Origin: Nannocystis sp. RBIL2
Lineage (GTDB): Bacteria > Myxococcota_A > Polyangia > Nannocystales > Nannocystaceae
Length of the DNA stretch: 64,000 bases
Direction: 5' to 3'
NCBI RefSeq assembly: GCF_026626745.1
Contig: NZ_JAPNJW010000001.1
Span: 5,750,001-5,814,000, forward strand
Each line of letters starts with the position of its first letter. The first letter of the stretch is position 1. Position numbers and translations under genes: made by a program. Below, in pieces: positions 53,732 to 63,151 of the stretch. Below the pieces are notes generated by a model. That model saw nothing but the letters and a program-made list of their open reading frames with translations. It ran no database searches and was not told the DNA's origin.

Positions 53732-53982
53732 CGCCCTCTCGGTGGATCGGCCGCGGGCAGCCGAGCAAATGCGCCCGAATGCGAGATTGGGGGTGGACCC
53801 ACGAAACGGCCCGTGTTAAAGCACCTGCGGACCCTCCGCCGACCTGGCGTGTACTCGCCGCGGTCGCCGTCGGGCCCATGTGCTTGTTGGAGCTCTCGGC
53901 GACTCCTCCGCGGGTCGCCGCGCGGGTCCGGCTACCGAGGCGTGGCCGACCGTGTCTGGCCCGTCATCGTCCCAGGATCTGC

Positions 53983-56900
53983 GTGTCCACACTCGAAGCG
54001 TTCCTCCCCCTGTTCGAGCCGGAGTCGCTGGCGAAGATCGCCAGCAAGAAGGCTTACGCCGCCGGCGTCGAGCTGTTCGAGGCCAAGGCCGTCAGCGACA
54101 TCGTGTTCGCGGGTAGCTGTCTCAAAGGCAAGGTCAAGGGGTCGCATCCGCAGCCGCACGCGACGACCATCAAGCTGCTGGATTCGGGCGCGGTCGAGGC
54201 GACGTGCGACTGCCCGACGTACACGGACGGCTGGGAGAAGATCTGCCACCACGCGGTCGCGCTGGGGCTCGCGCTGCGCAAGCAGTACCAGGCCGGCGGC
54301 GAGATCACGCTGACGCAGAACCCGTGGACCGCCGACGTCACGGGCACCGGCGCCAACGCGCAGCGCTACACGATTGAGGCGCGGCGCGGCAACTGGCACG
54401 TCATGGCCTTCCGCGGCGGCGGCACCCCGGTGGTCAGCCGGCGCCGCTACGAGGGCATGAGCCCGGCCGACCGCGTCATCCACCACTACCTCTCGCAGGA
54501 GGTCGACGACGCCGACGACGGCGGCCACGTCATCGACGACATGGCGCTCTCGGGCCTCCTCTACTTCGCCCGCGTCGGCAGCACCGTCAGCCTCAAGGGC
54601 GTGGGCAAGCTGCAGTTCGCCGGCGAGCCGCTGACCCTGCGCGTGCGCGCCGAGCCGCGCCCCGGCGACAACAGCGTCGTCCTGCACGCCTTCCTCGAGC
54701 AGCGCAGCACCGGCCGCGACCTCGAGGTGCCCGCCGGCCGCATCATCGTCGGCGCGCCGACCTGGTTCCTCCTGCTCGAGACCGCCGAGGTCTTCCTCGT
54801 CCCCGACACCCCGCCGTGGGTGCTCGAGGCGGTCGCCAAGCAGCCGCGCATCGTCATGGACGCCCGCGTCAGCGCGCAGGCGATGGACGCCCTCAGCGAG
54901 TCGCTCAAGACCGTCGGCGTCCCGCATCAAGACCTGTTCGCGCTCGCCTCCGACTCGCGCAAGATCGACGCCATCATCGCCACCGTCGAGGGCGACGCCG
55001 GGCAGATCAAGCTCGGGCTGGCGGCCCGCTACGGCAACGTCACCATCGGCGTCACCGGCAGCGAGCCCGAGTCGGCGCGCTACACCATCAACCTCGGCGA
55101 CCAGCCGCTCAGCTTCTACCGCGACCTCGAGGGCGAGGCCGCCGCGCGCAAGGTGCTGACCGACCTGGGCCTCAAGTACAACCCCGACGCCGACGGCTTC
55201 GTCGCCACCGGCGACGCCGCCGTCGAGTTTACGATCGTCGGCATCCCGCTCCTGCCCGAGACGTGGGAGAAGCGCGTCCCGCAGCTGCCGCGCGTGCGCA
55301 GCAAGTCGCCGACCCCGCGGCTGTCGGTGCGCAGCAAGGAGGGCAGCGTGCTCGACCTCGACGCGATCGTCGACGTCGAGGGCGAGGAGGACCTGATCTC
55401 CTTCCGCGACCTGCTGCGCTGGCTGCACGAGGGCCGGCGGTGGATCACCCTCGCCGACGGCTCGGTCGCCAAGCTCGACCCGCAGATCCTCCAGCCGATC
55501 GCCGAGGCCGCCGGCGCGATCGAGTTCGACAAGAAGGGCCACGCCGAGATCAGCACGCTCGAGCTCGGCACCTTGACCCGCCTGCTCGGCGCCGTGCCCT
55601 CGGCCGACGTCGCCAAGGAGGTCAAGCGCCTGATGGAGAACATGACCGGCGAGCGCTCGGCCAAGGCGCCCAAGCGGGCCAAGTCGCTCACCGCCAAGCT
55701 GCGCGAGTACCAGCGCTCCGGCTTCGCGTGGTTGTGGCAGCTCCACGAGAACCAGATGACCGGCATCCTGGCCGACGACATGGGCCTCGGCAAGACGGTC
55801 CAGGCGCTGGCGCTGCTGACCAAGGCCAAGGAGGAGGAGGGCGACCAGCCGACGCTGATCGTCTGCCCGACCTCGGTGCTGAGCGTGTGGAAGCAGGAGG
55901 TCAAGAAGTGGGCGCCGAGCCTCGTGCTGACCACCTGGCACGGCGCCGAGCGGGCCGAGAACCGGCGCATGCTCAAGAAGGCGGACATCGTCGTCACGAC
56001 CTACGCCATCTTGCGCCGCGACATCGACGAGCTGAGCAAGATCCGCTGGCGCTACGCCATCCTCGACGAGGCGCAGTACATCAAGAACTGGGCCACCACC
56101 ACCGCCAAGAGCGCCAAGCAGCTGACCGCCGACCACCGCCTCGCGCTGTCCGGCACCCCGGTCGAGAACCACCTGGCGGACCTCTGGGCCATCTTCGACT
56201 TCCTCGCGCCCAACTTCCTCGGCAAGCTGTCCGACTTCCAGAAGAACTACGTGCGGCCGATCGAGGAGAACGACACCAAGACGCTCGAGGCCCTGCGCGC
56301 GCGCATCCGGCCGTTCGTCATGCGCCGCAAGAAGGAGGACGTGGCCCAGGAGCTGCCGCCGAAGACCGAGCAGACGCTGTTCGTGCAGTTCGGCCGCAGC
56401 CAGCTCGGTCTCTACAACCGGATCCTCAAGACCGCGAAGGACGAGATCAAGGGCCGCATCGAGGAGGTCGGCCTCGAGAAGTCGCAGATGACGATCCTCG
56501 CCGCGCTCACGCGCCTGCGCCAGGTCTGCTGCGACCCGCGCCTGCTCGGCCTGCCCGACGCCTCGACCCTGCCGCCGTCGGCCAAGCTCGACGCCTTCAA
56601 GGAGCTCATGGCCGACTGCGTCGGCTCCGGCCGCAAGGTCCTGGTGTTCTCGCAGTTCGTCGAGATGCAGAAGCTGCTCGGCGACGCCCTCACCGAGCTG
56701 AAGATCCCCTACCTCTGGCTGCACGGCGGCACCAAGAACCGCGAGGAGCTGGTCCTGCAGTTCCAGAACAAGTCGGGCCCGCCGGTGTTCCTCATCTCCC
56801 TCAAGGCCGGCGGCTCCGGCCTCACGCTCACCGAAGCGGACACCGTCGTCCACTTCGACCCGTGGTGGAACCCCGCCGTCGAAGACCAGGCCACCGACCG

Positions 56901-57114
56901 CGCCCACCGCATCGGCCAGGACAAGCCCGTCATGGTCTACCGCCTCGTCTGCGAGGACACCGTCGAGCAGAAGATGGTCGATCTCGGCGCCCGCAAGCGC
57001 GAGGTCGCCGAGAGCGCGCTCGGCCGCGACGTGTCGGCCGGCAAGAAGCTCACCATGGAAGACGTCGAGGCGCTGCTCGAGACCCCGAGCGCCGCGGCGA
57101 CCTGGGATCAGTGA
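53983..57114 (+). CDS. SWIM-domain SNF2-family helicase
   Basis: 1043 residues from the GTG at 53983, with AGGAT 6 nt upstream; earlier codons are not conserved. A SWIM zinc finger at about 71-92 shows CDCPTYTDGWEKICHHAVA. A long middle region without clear motifs is followed by the SNF2 core: Walker A DDMGLGKT (about 600), Walker B LDEAQ (about 694), SGTPVENHLADLW, then helicase-C motifs VFSQFVEMQKLL, LISLKAGGSGLTL and the final HRIGQDKPVMVYRL (about 975). It is an ATP-driven double-stranded DNA translocase, possibly remodelling transcription complexes as RapA does. Just 7 nt separate it from the oxidoreductase gene, so the two are cotranscribed. Confidence 0.94.
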   Translation: MSTLEAFLPLFEPESLAKIASKKAYAAGVELFEAKAVSDIVFAGSCLKGKVKGSHPQPHATTIKLLDSGAVEATCDCPTYTDGWEKICHHAVALGLALRKQYQAGGEITLTQNPWTADVTGTGANAQRYTIEARRGNWHVMAFRGGGTPVVSRRRYEGMSPADRVIHHYLSQEVDDADDGGHVIDDMALSGLLYFARVGSTVSLKGVGKLQFAGEPLTLRVRAEPRPGDNSVVLHAFLEQRSTGRDLEVPAGRIIVGAPTWFLLLETAEVFLVPDTPPWVLEAVAKQPRIVMDARVSAQAMDALSESLKTVGVPHQDLFALASDSRKIDAIIATVEGDAGQIKLGLAARYGNVTIGVTGSEPESARYTINLGDQPLSFYRDLEGEAAARKVLTDLGLKYNPDADGFVATGDAAVEFTIVGIPLLPETWEKRVPQLPRVRSKSPTPRLSVRSKEGSVLDLDAIVDVEGEEDLISFRDLLRWLHEGRRWITLADGSVAKLDPQILQPIAEAAGAIEFDKKGHAEISTLELGTLTRLLGAVPSADVAKEVKRLMENMTGERSAKAPKRAKSLTAKLREYQRSGFAWLWQLHENQMTGILADDMGLGKTVQALALLTKAKEEEGDQPTLIVCPTSVLSVWKQEVKKWAPSLVLTTWHGAERAENRRMLKKADIVVTTYAILRRDIDELSKIRWRYAILDEAQYIKNWATTTAKSAKQLTADHRLALSGTPVENHLADLWAIFDFLAPNFLGKLSDFQKNYVRPIEENDTKTLEALRARIRPFVMRRKKEDVAQELPPKTEQTLFVQFGRSQLGLYNRILKTAKDEIKGRIEEVGLEKSQMTILAALTRLRQVCCDPRLLGLPDASTLPPSAKLDAFKELMADCVGSGRKVLVFSQFVEMQKLLGDALTELKIPYLWLHGGTKNREELVLQFQNKSGPPVFLISLKAGGSGLTLTEADTVVHFDPWWNPAVEDQATDRAHRIGQDKPVMVYRLVCEDTVEQKMVDLGARKREVAESALGRDVSAGKKLTMEDVEALLETPSAAATWDQ

Positions 57115-57121
57115 GGACACC

Positions 57122-58642
57122 ATGGCCGGCGACCCCGACGCGATCGTCATCGGCTCCGGCCCCAACGGCCTCGTCGCCGCCTGCATGCTCGCGCGCGCCG
57201 GCCTGCGCGTGCTCGTGTGCGAGGCCCACCCGCGGCGCTGGGGCGGCGCCCTCGGCTCCGAGGAGGCCACGCTGCCCGGCTTCGTCCACGACGTCGGCGC
57301 CGCGTTCTTCCCGTTCCCGCGCATCAGCCCGGCCTTCCGCGCGCTCGAGCTCGAGAAGCACGTCGAGCTGTGCTTCGCCGAGTTCGAGAGCTGTCACCCC
57401 GCGCCCGACGGCTCGGTCGCGTGCATCAGCCGCGACCTTGACGTCTGCGCCCGCAACTTCGGCGACCCACGCGACGGCGAGACCTTCGCCGCGCTGGCCC
57501 GCTGGTACCGTGGCGTCGAGCCGGCGGTGCTGGGGATCCTCCTCAACACGCTGCCCACGATCGCACCTGTCCTGAAGTTACTCCCGTTCGGGATCTTCAA
57601 GCTCGCGCGGATCTTGCTGTCCTCCGGGGGCGGCCTGGCGCGCCGGCTGTTCCGCGGCGAGGCGGCGCGGCGCGTCATGCCGGGCCTCGCGCTGCACGTC
57701 GACGTCGGCCCGCGCGACCCGCTCGGCGCCGCTCTCGGCTTCATGCTCGGCATGACCGCGACCACCGGCGGCTACTCGATCCCGCGCGGCGGAGCCCAGG
57801 CGCTGGCCGACGCGATGGTCGCCGACCTGCGGCGCCACGGCGGCGAGATCCGCCTCGCCAGCCGCGTCGACCGGATCCTCACGGAAGGTCGCCGGGCCGT
57901 CGGCGTCCGCCTCGCCGACGGCACCGAGCTGCGCGCCGCCCGTCGCGCCGTGCTCGCCGACACCGCCGCCGCGTCGCTCATGCTCGACCTGGTGGAGCGC
58001 GACCTCGTGCCCAGGCGCGTGGTCCGCTTCATGGAGAAGTTCCCCCAGGGCTGGGGCACCTTCAAGGTCGACTGGGCGCTGTCGTCGCCGGTCCCGTGGT
58101 CTGTCCCCGAGGCCAGGCGCGCCGCGGTCGTCCACGCCGGCGACAGCCTCGACGACCTCGAGCGGTTCACCGCCCAGGTCCGTCGCGGTGAACTCCCCGA
58201 CAACCCGTACCTCGTCGTCGGCCAGCAGACCCTCGCCGACCCGACGCGCGCCCCGGCCGGCAAGCACACGCTGTGGGCATACTCGCGCGTGCCGAGCCGC
58301 CCCGCCGGCGGCTGGCAGGCCCACGCCGAAGCCTTCGCCGACCGCGTCGACGCCCGCATCGAAGGCCTCGCGCCCGGCTTCCGCAGCACCGTACTGGCGC
58401 GCCGGATCGTCGCCCCACCTGACCTCGAGGCCATGGACGCCAATCTCGTCGGCGGCGACCTCGGCGGCGGCTCCAACGCCTGGCACCGCCAGCTCATCTT
58501 CCGCCCGCTCTTCCCGTACTTCCGCCACCGCATGCCCGTCGAGGGTCTTTACCTGTGCTCGAGCTACGCACATCCGGGCGCAGGTGTGCACGGCATGTGC
58601 GGCTACAACGCGGCCCACGTCGCGCTGCGCGACCTCGGCTGA
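57122..58642 (+). CDS. Phytoene-desaturase-like FAD-dependent oxidoreductase
   Basis: 506 residues; GAGG precedes the ATG. The N-terminal FAD-binding motif is AIVIGSGPNGLVAACMLARAG, then VLVCEA (residues 8-36), with a G-G-A pair (RRWGGALGSEE) as in CrtI-type amine-oxidase-fold enzymes. The C-terminus has LYLCSSYAHPGAGVHGMCGY, the usual FAD-closing motif. Family members include carotenoid desaturases and uncharacterised COG1233 proteins. No carotenoid genes are adjacent, so the substrate is unknown. It is translated from the SNF2 helicase transcript, an unexplained pairing. ACCTGTCC words at 57568 and 58102 belong to the dyad family. Confidence 0.92.
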   Translation: MAGDPDAIVIGSGPNGLVAACMLARAGLRVLVCEAHPRRWGGALGSEEATLPGFVHDVGAAFFPFPRISPAFRALELEKHVELCFAEFESCHPAPDGSVACISRDLDVCARNFGDPRDGETFAALARWYRGVEPAVLGILLNTLPTIAPVLKLLPFGIFKLARILLSSGGGLARRLFRGEAARRVMPGLALHVDVGPRDPLGAALGFMLGMTATTGGYSIPRGGAQALADAMVADLRRHGGEIRLASRVDRILTEGRRAVGVRLADGTELRAARRAVLADTAAASLMLDLVERDLVPRRVVRFMEKFPQGWGTFKVDWALSSPVPWSVPEARRAAVVHAGDSLDDLERFTAQVRRGELPDNPYLVVGQQTLADPTRAPAGKHTLWAYSRVPSRPAGGWQAHAEAFADRVDARIEGLAPGFRSTVLARRIVAPPDLEAMDANLVGGDLGGGSNAWHRQLIFRPLFPYFRHRMPVEGLYLCSSYAHPGAGVHGMCGYNAAHVALRDLG

Positions 58643-59036
58643 GCGACGACCGCGACCTGCTCGCGGCGAGCGTCGAGGAAGACATCGCCGTCCGCGACCG
58701 CGGTCCGCAGCGACGGAAGCATCGCTGCCGGCGGCGGCCCGATGGGCACGGCGGATCGCACCCCGATCGACGGCCTCCTCGTCTCGCCTCCCGGACGTGG
58801 ACCCATCATCGCGGCGACGTCGTCGCGATCGTCACGACCTCACCGATGTCTGCTCGGCCGCGCGCGGGCCCGGGTCACGCAAGACGTTCGCGTTCGGCGA
58901 CGCGTCGATCGAGCACCACACTGGATAAACCCTCGCGCTGCCGCGTCACCGGAAACCATCTGCACGCGTCGCAGGTGTGCGCGCGTGGACGCGCGAGCGA
59001 GCGTGTCGCAACGCGGCGTCACACTCGCTACCATCG
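58643..59036. other. 394-bp gap without a supported gene
   Basis: GC-rich sequence with CGAC/GTCG-rich short repeats. No clear terminator follows the oxidoreductase. AT content rises slightly around 58915-58960, which may hold the promoter of the lipoprotein gene. No dyad-family element was recognised. Confidence 0.5.
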
Positions 59037-60182
59037 ATGCGCATGACAACCTGGTTTGGTCCTTCTTCTGCGCTGCTCGGCGCCGCGATCGTCCTCGTCG
59101 CCCCGGGCTGCGGCGACACCAACAATAACGTCACCGCGTCGCAGAGCGGCTCCGACTCCGACGCGACCACCGGCCCGACCTCCACCGCCACCGACGGCAC
59201 GATCACCGCGAGCGGCAGCGACAGCGACAGCGGCGAGACCGACGGCACCGGTTCGGCCAGCATGACCTCGCTGCCGACCACCGGCGAGCCGACCTCGACC
59301 AGCAACGGCTCGGCGACCTCGTCGACGACCGACCCCGACACCACCTCGACCACGAGCCCCGTCACCGACGGCAGCGCCACCGACCCCGATACCGCCACCA
59401 CGATCGAGCCCGGCACCACCACCGAGCCGGGCACCACCACCGGCCCGGACTGTATTCCCACCGGTGAGGAGACCTGCAACGACCTCGACGACGACTGCAA
59501 CGGCATCGTCGACGACGTCGACGTCGGCGGCGACGGCATCTGCGACTGCCTCAACATCGCCATCTTCGGCAACGAGGGCGCCAACCCTTCCGCGGAGTTC
59601 CAGACCTGGCTCGAAGCCCAGGGCACCCAGGTCGATCGGATCTCCCTCGACGCCACCCCGATCGACGCGGTCACCCTCGAGAAGTACGACATCGTCATCC
59701 TCGACTGGCTGGTCCGCGGCTACAGCGGCGACGAGGCCGCAATTATCAAAACCTGGGTCGAGGGCGGCGGCGGCCTGATGTCGATGACCGGTCACACCAA
59801 CGACCAGACCGTGGTCGACCGCCCGAACTCGATCATCGCCCCGATGGGCCTCGCCTACAACAACAGCCAGGGCTTCTTCAGCGGTCCGGTGACGCAGTGG
59901 GCCCAGCACCCGATCACAGAGGGCATCACCTCGGTGTCGTTCTACGGCGGCCTCTACGTCGACATCACCGAGGACGGCGTCGCGGTCAACGAGGTGATCG
60001 GCACCCTGCCGCAAGGTCCGGTCGCAGTGGGCCAGACCCGCATCGACGGCAAGCTGTTCATCTTCGGCGACGAGTGGATCGAGTTCGACTCGGAGTGGCA
60101 GCAGATCCCGCAGATCAAGCAGTTCTGGGTCAACATCCTCGCGTGGCTGTCGCCGCAGAACTTCTGCACGATCCCGCAGTGA
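59037..60182 (+). CDS. Lipoprotein with Thr/Ser-rich linker, MopE-like motif and a flavodoxin/GATase-like domain
   Basis: 381 residues from the ATG at 59037. Lipobox VAPGC gives Cys25. Residues 28-140 are a Thr/Ser/Asp/Gly-rich linker typical of Nannocystaceae-type surface lipoproteins. Residues 143-165 carry the Ca- or metal-binding motif ETCNDLDDDCNGIVDD of the MopE type. From about 175 onward there is an alpha/beta domain (CLNIAIFGNEGANPSAEFQTWLE, YDIVILDWLVRGYSGDEAAIIKTWVEGGGGLMSMTGH) resembling ThuA/GATase-like folds, without a visible catalytic triad. It is predicted to be displayed on the outer membrane. A hairpin terminator follows. Confidence 0.82.
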   Translation: MRMTTWFGPSSALLGAAIVLVAPGCGDTNNNVTASQSGSDSDATTGPTSTATDGTITASGSDSDSGETDGTGSASMTSLPTTGEPTSTSNGSATSSTTDPDTTSTTSPVTDGSATDPDTATTIEPGTTTEPGTTTGPDCIPTGEETCNDLDDDCNGIVDDVDVGGDGICDCLNIAIFGNEGANPSAEFQTWLEAQGTQVDRISLDATPIDAVTLEKYDIVILDWLVRGYSGDEAAIIKTWVEGGGGLMSMTGHTNDQTVVDRPNSIIAPMGLAYNNSQGFFSGPVTQWAQHPITEGITSVSFYGGLYVDITEDGVAVNEVIGTLPQGPVAVGQTRIDGKLFIFGDEWIEFDSEWQQIPQIKQFWVNILAWLSPQNFCTIPQ

Positions 60183-60198
60183 TTTCTTTCAAGCTCGG

Positions 60199-60226
60199 CC
60201 TCCTTCACCCGTCGGGGCGAAGGAGG
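60199..60226. terminator. Hairpin between convergent genes
   Basis: CCTCCTTC (60199-60206) pairs with GAAGGAGG (60219-60226), with an inner CCCG/CGGG pairing. It has no long T-run, but it sits midway between the convergent lipoprotein and HTTM gene ends. Confidence 0.65.
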
Positions 60227-60233
60227 TCGCGGC

Positions 60234-62015
60234 TCAGCGCAGGTCGAAGGTCCGCAGGACCACCCGCCCCGCGAGCGTGCGCAGCCCGGGCGCGAGGCAC
60301 CACGGGTACAGCCACCAGAAGCCGGGGAGGATCGGCACCAGCGCGCGCCCTGCCTCGGCCCCGGCCTGGCGCGTCCTGTCGTCGGGCGCGACGACCACCA
60401 GCGCGCCCGCGGACACCGTCGAATCTGTCTCGAAGCGCAGGCGCGCCCCGAGGTCCCACATGCGCAGCAGGGCGACGCGACGGATCGACGCCTCGTCGGC
60501 CGCGTGATGGACCACGTACGGCTCGCGCGGGCCGCGGTAGCGCAGGCGGTCGAGAGGGCGCAGCAGCGAGGCCTTCCAGCCCGGCTTGTGCTTCGGCCGG
60601 TTGCCCTCGCCCTCGGCCAGCGGACGCGACATCAGCGTGCGCCACACCGCGTCGAGCTCACTCGCCGACAGCCACGGGATGTAGACCGCCAGCATCACCT
60701 GCACGAAGGTGCCGACGTTCATGGCGACGTCGATCACCAGGTGCATGACGACGCCGAGCCCCAGCCACAGCCGCTTGCCGCACAGCCACCGCAGCACCCA
60801 CGCGTGAGCGCGCGGCCGGCGGGCCCGCAGCCACAAGTAGGCGCCCAGCAGCAGCGCCGGGAACGCCAGCACCCCGGCGACCACGAGCGCCTGCGCCTGC
60901 TCGCGGGTGATCGGCACCGGCGCCTCGCCCGGGCTGTAGTAGTACCAGGCGGTCAGGCCGCCGACGTACGCGAGCACGCCGACGACCGCGGCGATCAGCG
61001 CGTACGACAGCAGCCGGCGCCACGCCTGAACCTTGGGCCATGTCCCTGCGGACACCTCGCGCTCGAACCGGCGCAGCGCCACTCCGACCAGCGCCAGCGG
61101 GAACAGGGTCTCCCACGCCTTGGTGATCCACGTCGAGAGCGGCAAAAAGCCGATCATCTGCAGGAACGTGGCGATCTGGATCTGGACCGGGTGGCGGTAG
61201 AAGTGGTCGAGGCTCAGCGCGTAATAAAGCGCGGTGCCGTCGAACCAGGTGAAGCCGCTCTTGAGCGCACCGGTGGCGCAGTAGATGATGGCGAGCTGCA
61301 GCATCATCAGCCGCAGCGGCCACGCGGGGATCTTGCGCAGCGCGGGGACGACGACGCTGCCGCCGAGGAGCTCGCGCTTGCGTCGCCACCAGGCGTCGAG
61401 CGAGTAGGCCTCGCCCCAGCGGGTGAGCAGGCCGAGGAACAGGAACACCCGCAGGACGGTGTCGCCGCCGCTGTAGAAGACCGGGCTGTAGCTGTAGAAG
61501 GTGTTGACGAGGAACCAGCTGAGCAGCGTGCTGAGGCGCGTCTTGACGCCGAGGATCATGGCGGTGACGCTGGCGCAGGTCAGGCCGAACACCGCCCACA
61601 CGAAGGCCGGGTCGGCGCGCACGTGGAACAGCGAGAACTTGGCCCACAGCGCCGGGACGACGCTCCACCAGTGCTCAAAGCCGTGCTCGGGGTCCCACAG
61701 GCGCCGCAGCTCGCCGCCGTAGTTCTTGCGCGCCATCGCCGGCAGCCACAGGCCCTCGTCGGTGAACAAGAAGCGCAGCAGCGGGATCAGGTCGAGCAGC
61801 GTCCACAGCACCACCACGCCGAAGACGATCCGGAACAGCCCCGCCGGCCGCGGGTCGACCCGCTCGAGCCACAGCCGCCGCCACAGCTCGGGCCGGACGA
61901 GGAAGAACGCGAGCGCGCAGCCGAAGCCGAGCCAGAGCGCACCTGTCGCAAGGGACATGTGCGCCGACAGGTCGACCGCGGGCGCCTTGGCCGGGGCGAG
62001 CAGCGCGGCCAGCAT
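60234..62015 (-). CDS. HTTM-domain (vitamin K-dependent gamma-carboxylase-like) integral membrane protein
   Basis: 593 residues. Multiple membrane helices are visible: ATGALWLGFGCALAFFLV, LFRIVFGVVVLWTLLDLIPLL, FVWAVFGLTCASVTAMILGV, LLSWFLVNTFYSYSPV, then LRLMMLQLAIIYCATGALKSG and others to about residue 450. The order RIVFG, WLPAMARKNYGG, SYSPVFYSGGDTVLR and QLAIIYCATGALK matches HTTM proteins, distant relatives of gamma-glutamyl carboxylase. The carboxylase active-site Lys is not assignable. The last 130 residues are soluble. The ATG overlaps the stop of the preceding gene (TGATG), so translation is coupled to its partner. Function is unknown; modification of a secreted partner is a reasonable guess. 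Confidence 0.88.
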   Translation of the reverse strand: MLAALLAPAKAPAVDLSAHMSLATGALWLGFGCALAFFLVRPELWRRLWLERVDPRPAGLFRIVFGVVVLWTLLDLIPLLRFLFTDEGLWLPAMARKNYGGELRRLWDPEHGFEHWWSVVPALWAKFSLFHVRADPAFVWAVFGLTCASVTAMILGVKTRLSTLLSWFLVNTFYSYSPVFYSGGDTVLRVFLFLGLLTRWGEAYSLDAWWRRKRELLGGSVVVPALRKIPAWPLRLMMLQLAIIYCATGALKSGFTWFDGTALYYALSLDHFYRHPVQIQIATFLQMIGFLPLSTWITKAWETLFPLALVGVALRRFEREVSAGTWPKVQAWRRLLSYALIAAVVGVLAYVGGLTAWYYYSPGEAPVPITREQAQALVVAGVLAFPALLLGAYLWLRARRPRAHAWVLRWLCGKRLWLGLGVVMHLVIDVAMNVGTFVQVMLAVYIPWLSASELDAVWRTLMSRPLAEGEGNRPKHKPGWKASLLRPLDRLRYRGPREPYVVHHAADEASIRRVALLRMWDLGARLRFETDSTVSAGALVVVAPDDRTRQAGAEAGRALVPILPGFWWLYPWCLAPGLRTLAGRVVLRTFDLR

Positions 62016-62959
62016 CAGTCACCACCCCCGTCGTTGCCGCCGCCCTCGTTGCCGCCCTCGTTCGGCAGCGCCGGCTCGTCGTTCGGCGCGCCCTCGGCCC
62101 CGCCGCCTTCGCCCGGCAGCGTGGACTCCTCGACCCGCGCGCCCTCGGCCGCCTTGCTCGCCTTGCCGCGCCCCGCGTCGACGGCTCGCCGGCGCTGGAG
62201 GATCCGCGCCTTCGCGTCGGCCCGGTCGCGCCAGGTGTTCTCCTCGATGCCGACGAACGCGCCGTCCGGCAGCGGCGTGAAGCCGTAGCGCGCGCGGATG
62301 TCGTTCGGCAGCTGTGCGTGCGGGGTGGTGGCGCAGTCGAAGCCCTTGAGCGGCTCCTTGTACAGCTTGAGCGCGAACGGGTCGAAGCCCATGGTGGCGA
62401 TCGCCTTGTCCGGCGGCGGCACCTTGGTCCACATCTTGGTGAAGTTGACCCGCACCGGCGCCTCGCCGCCGTGCGTGCGCGCCCACTCGCGGCAGACCCA
62501 CGCCGCGTACGGCGACTGGTAGCGCTCCTGCTCGATCAGCCGGCGGTTGATCTTGCCCATCCGGTCGTAGAAGAAGTACGGGTAGTCGCGCCGGCCGTAG
62601 ATGTCGTGCAGCAGGTCGAGCTCCTCGCCGTCCTGCGTCACCACCCGCACCTGCAAGAACTGATTGGTTCGGTGCGGGTTGGGGGCGAACATCGCCCAGC
62701 TCTGCACGCTCGAGGTGGCCCGCATGTACGCGCCCGCGCGCAGGGCTCCCGCCAGCTTGCGGTTGAACCGCTCGGCCAGCCCGGCCGCCGGCGTGGTGTG
62801 CTGCAGCAGCGCGACCGTGTGATAGAGGACGAACAGGCTGACCGCCAGCGCCGCCCACCCGCGGTAGGCCCACCGCTCGTCGGACGGGTCCTCGGCCGCG
62901 GGCGCGCGCAGCAGCACGTCGGCCAGCCGCGACGAGGGCTGCTCCGCCGCCTGGCTCAT
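62015..62959 (-). CDS. HTTM-associated partner protein 1 (single-pass)
   Basis: About 314 residues from the ATG at 62959, with GGAG upstream; two in-frame ATGs farther up lie inside dyad-family words. One membrane helix spans about 37-58 (ALAVSLFVLYHTVALL). The core shows VQSWAMFAPNPHRTNQFLQVRVVTQDG, DYPYFFYDRMGKINRRL and YAAWVCREWARTHGG, shared in order with the protein at 63152. The C-terminal 60 residues are low-complexity Gly/Glu/Asn. Proteins of this type commonly accompany HTTM proteins. The stop overlaps the HTTM start. Function is unknown. Confidence 0.8.
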   Translation of the reverse strand: MSQAAEQPSSRLADVLLRAPAAEDPSDERWAYRGWAALAVSLFVLYHTVALLQHTTPAAGLAERFNRKLAGALRAGAYMRATSSVQSWAMFAPNPHRTNQFLQVRVVTQDGEELDLLHDIYGRRDYPYFFYDRMGKINRRLIEQERYQSPYAAWVCREWARTHGGEAPVRVNFTKMWTKVPPPDKAIATMGFDPFALKLYKEPLKGFDCATTPHAQLPNDIRARYGFTPLPDGAFVGIEENTWRDRADAKARILQRRRAVDAGRGKASKAAEGARVEESTLPGEGGGAEGAPNDEPALPNEGGNEGGGNDGGGD

Positions 62960-63060
62960 GGCACATGCTCCGTCAGACATGTCCCGAGAGACACCCATGG
63001 ACCGCGAGCCTCCGCTCTCCGAGAGCCCGGTTCGATATGTTTTTTAAACCATGTCCCGTA
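62960..63060. repeat. Dyad-family elements between the two partner genes
   Basis: GCACATGCTCCGTCAGACATGTCCC (62961-62985) and, after a spacer, GATATGTTTTTTAAACCATGTCC (63034-63056), which is of the AT-loop subclass. They lie at the translation start of partner 1 and in its leader. Confidence 0.7.
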
Positions 63061-63151
63061 CGCCATCACGAAAGTCCAAAGGGTTTAATTCGTAAGCTCG
63101 GGGTCCTTTGCGACCCGGCCCGGCGGCGCGGGTCGCTCGCGGCGATCGATT

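Noticed and set aside
53779..53982. Extension of the helicase frame upstream of the GTG at 53983
   Set aside because: Sequence is not conserved in character, and a ribosome site precedes the GTG.
53932..57324. 1130-codon frame antisense to the SNF2 helicase gene
   Set aside because: Shadow of third-position GC bias; composition Val/Asp/Leu/Gly/Arg without domains.
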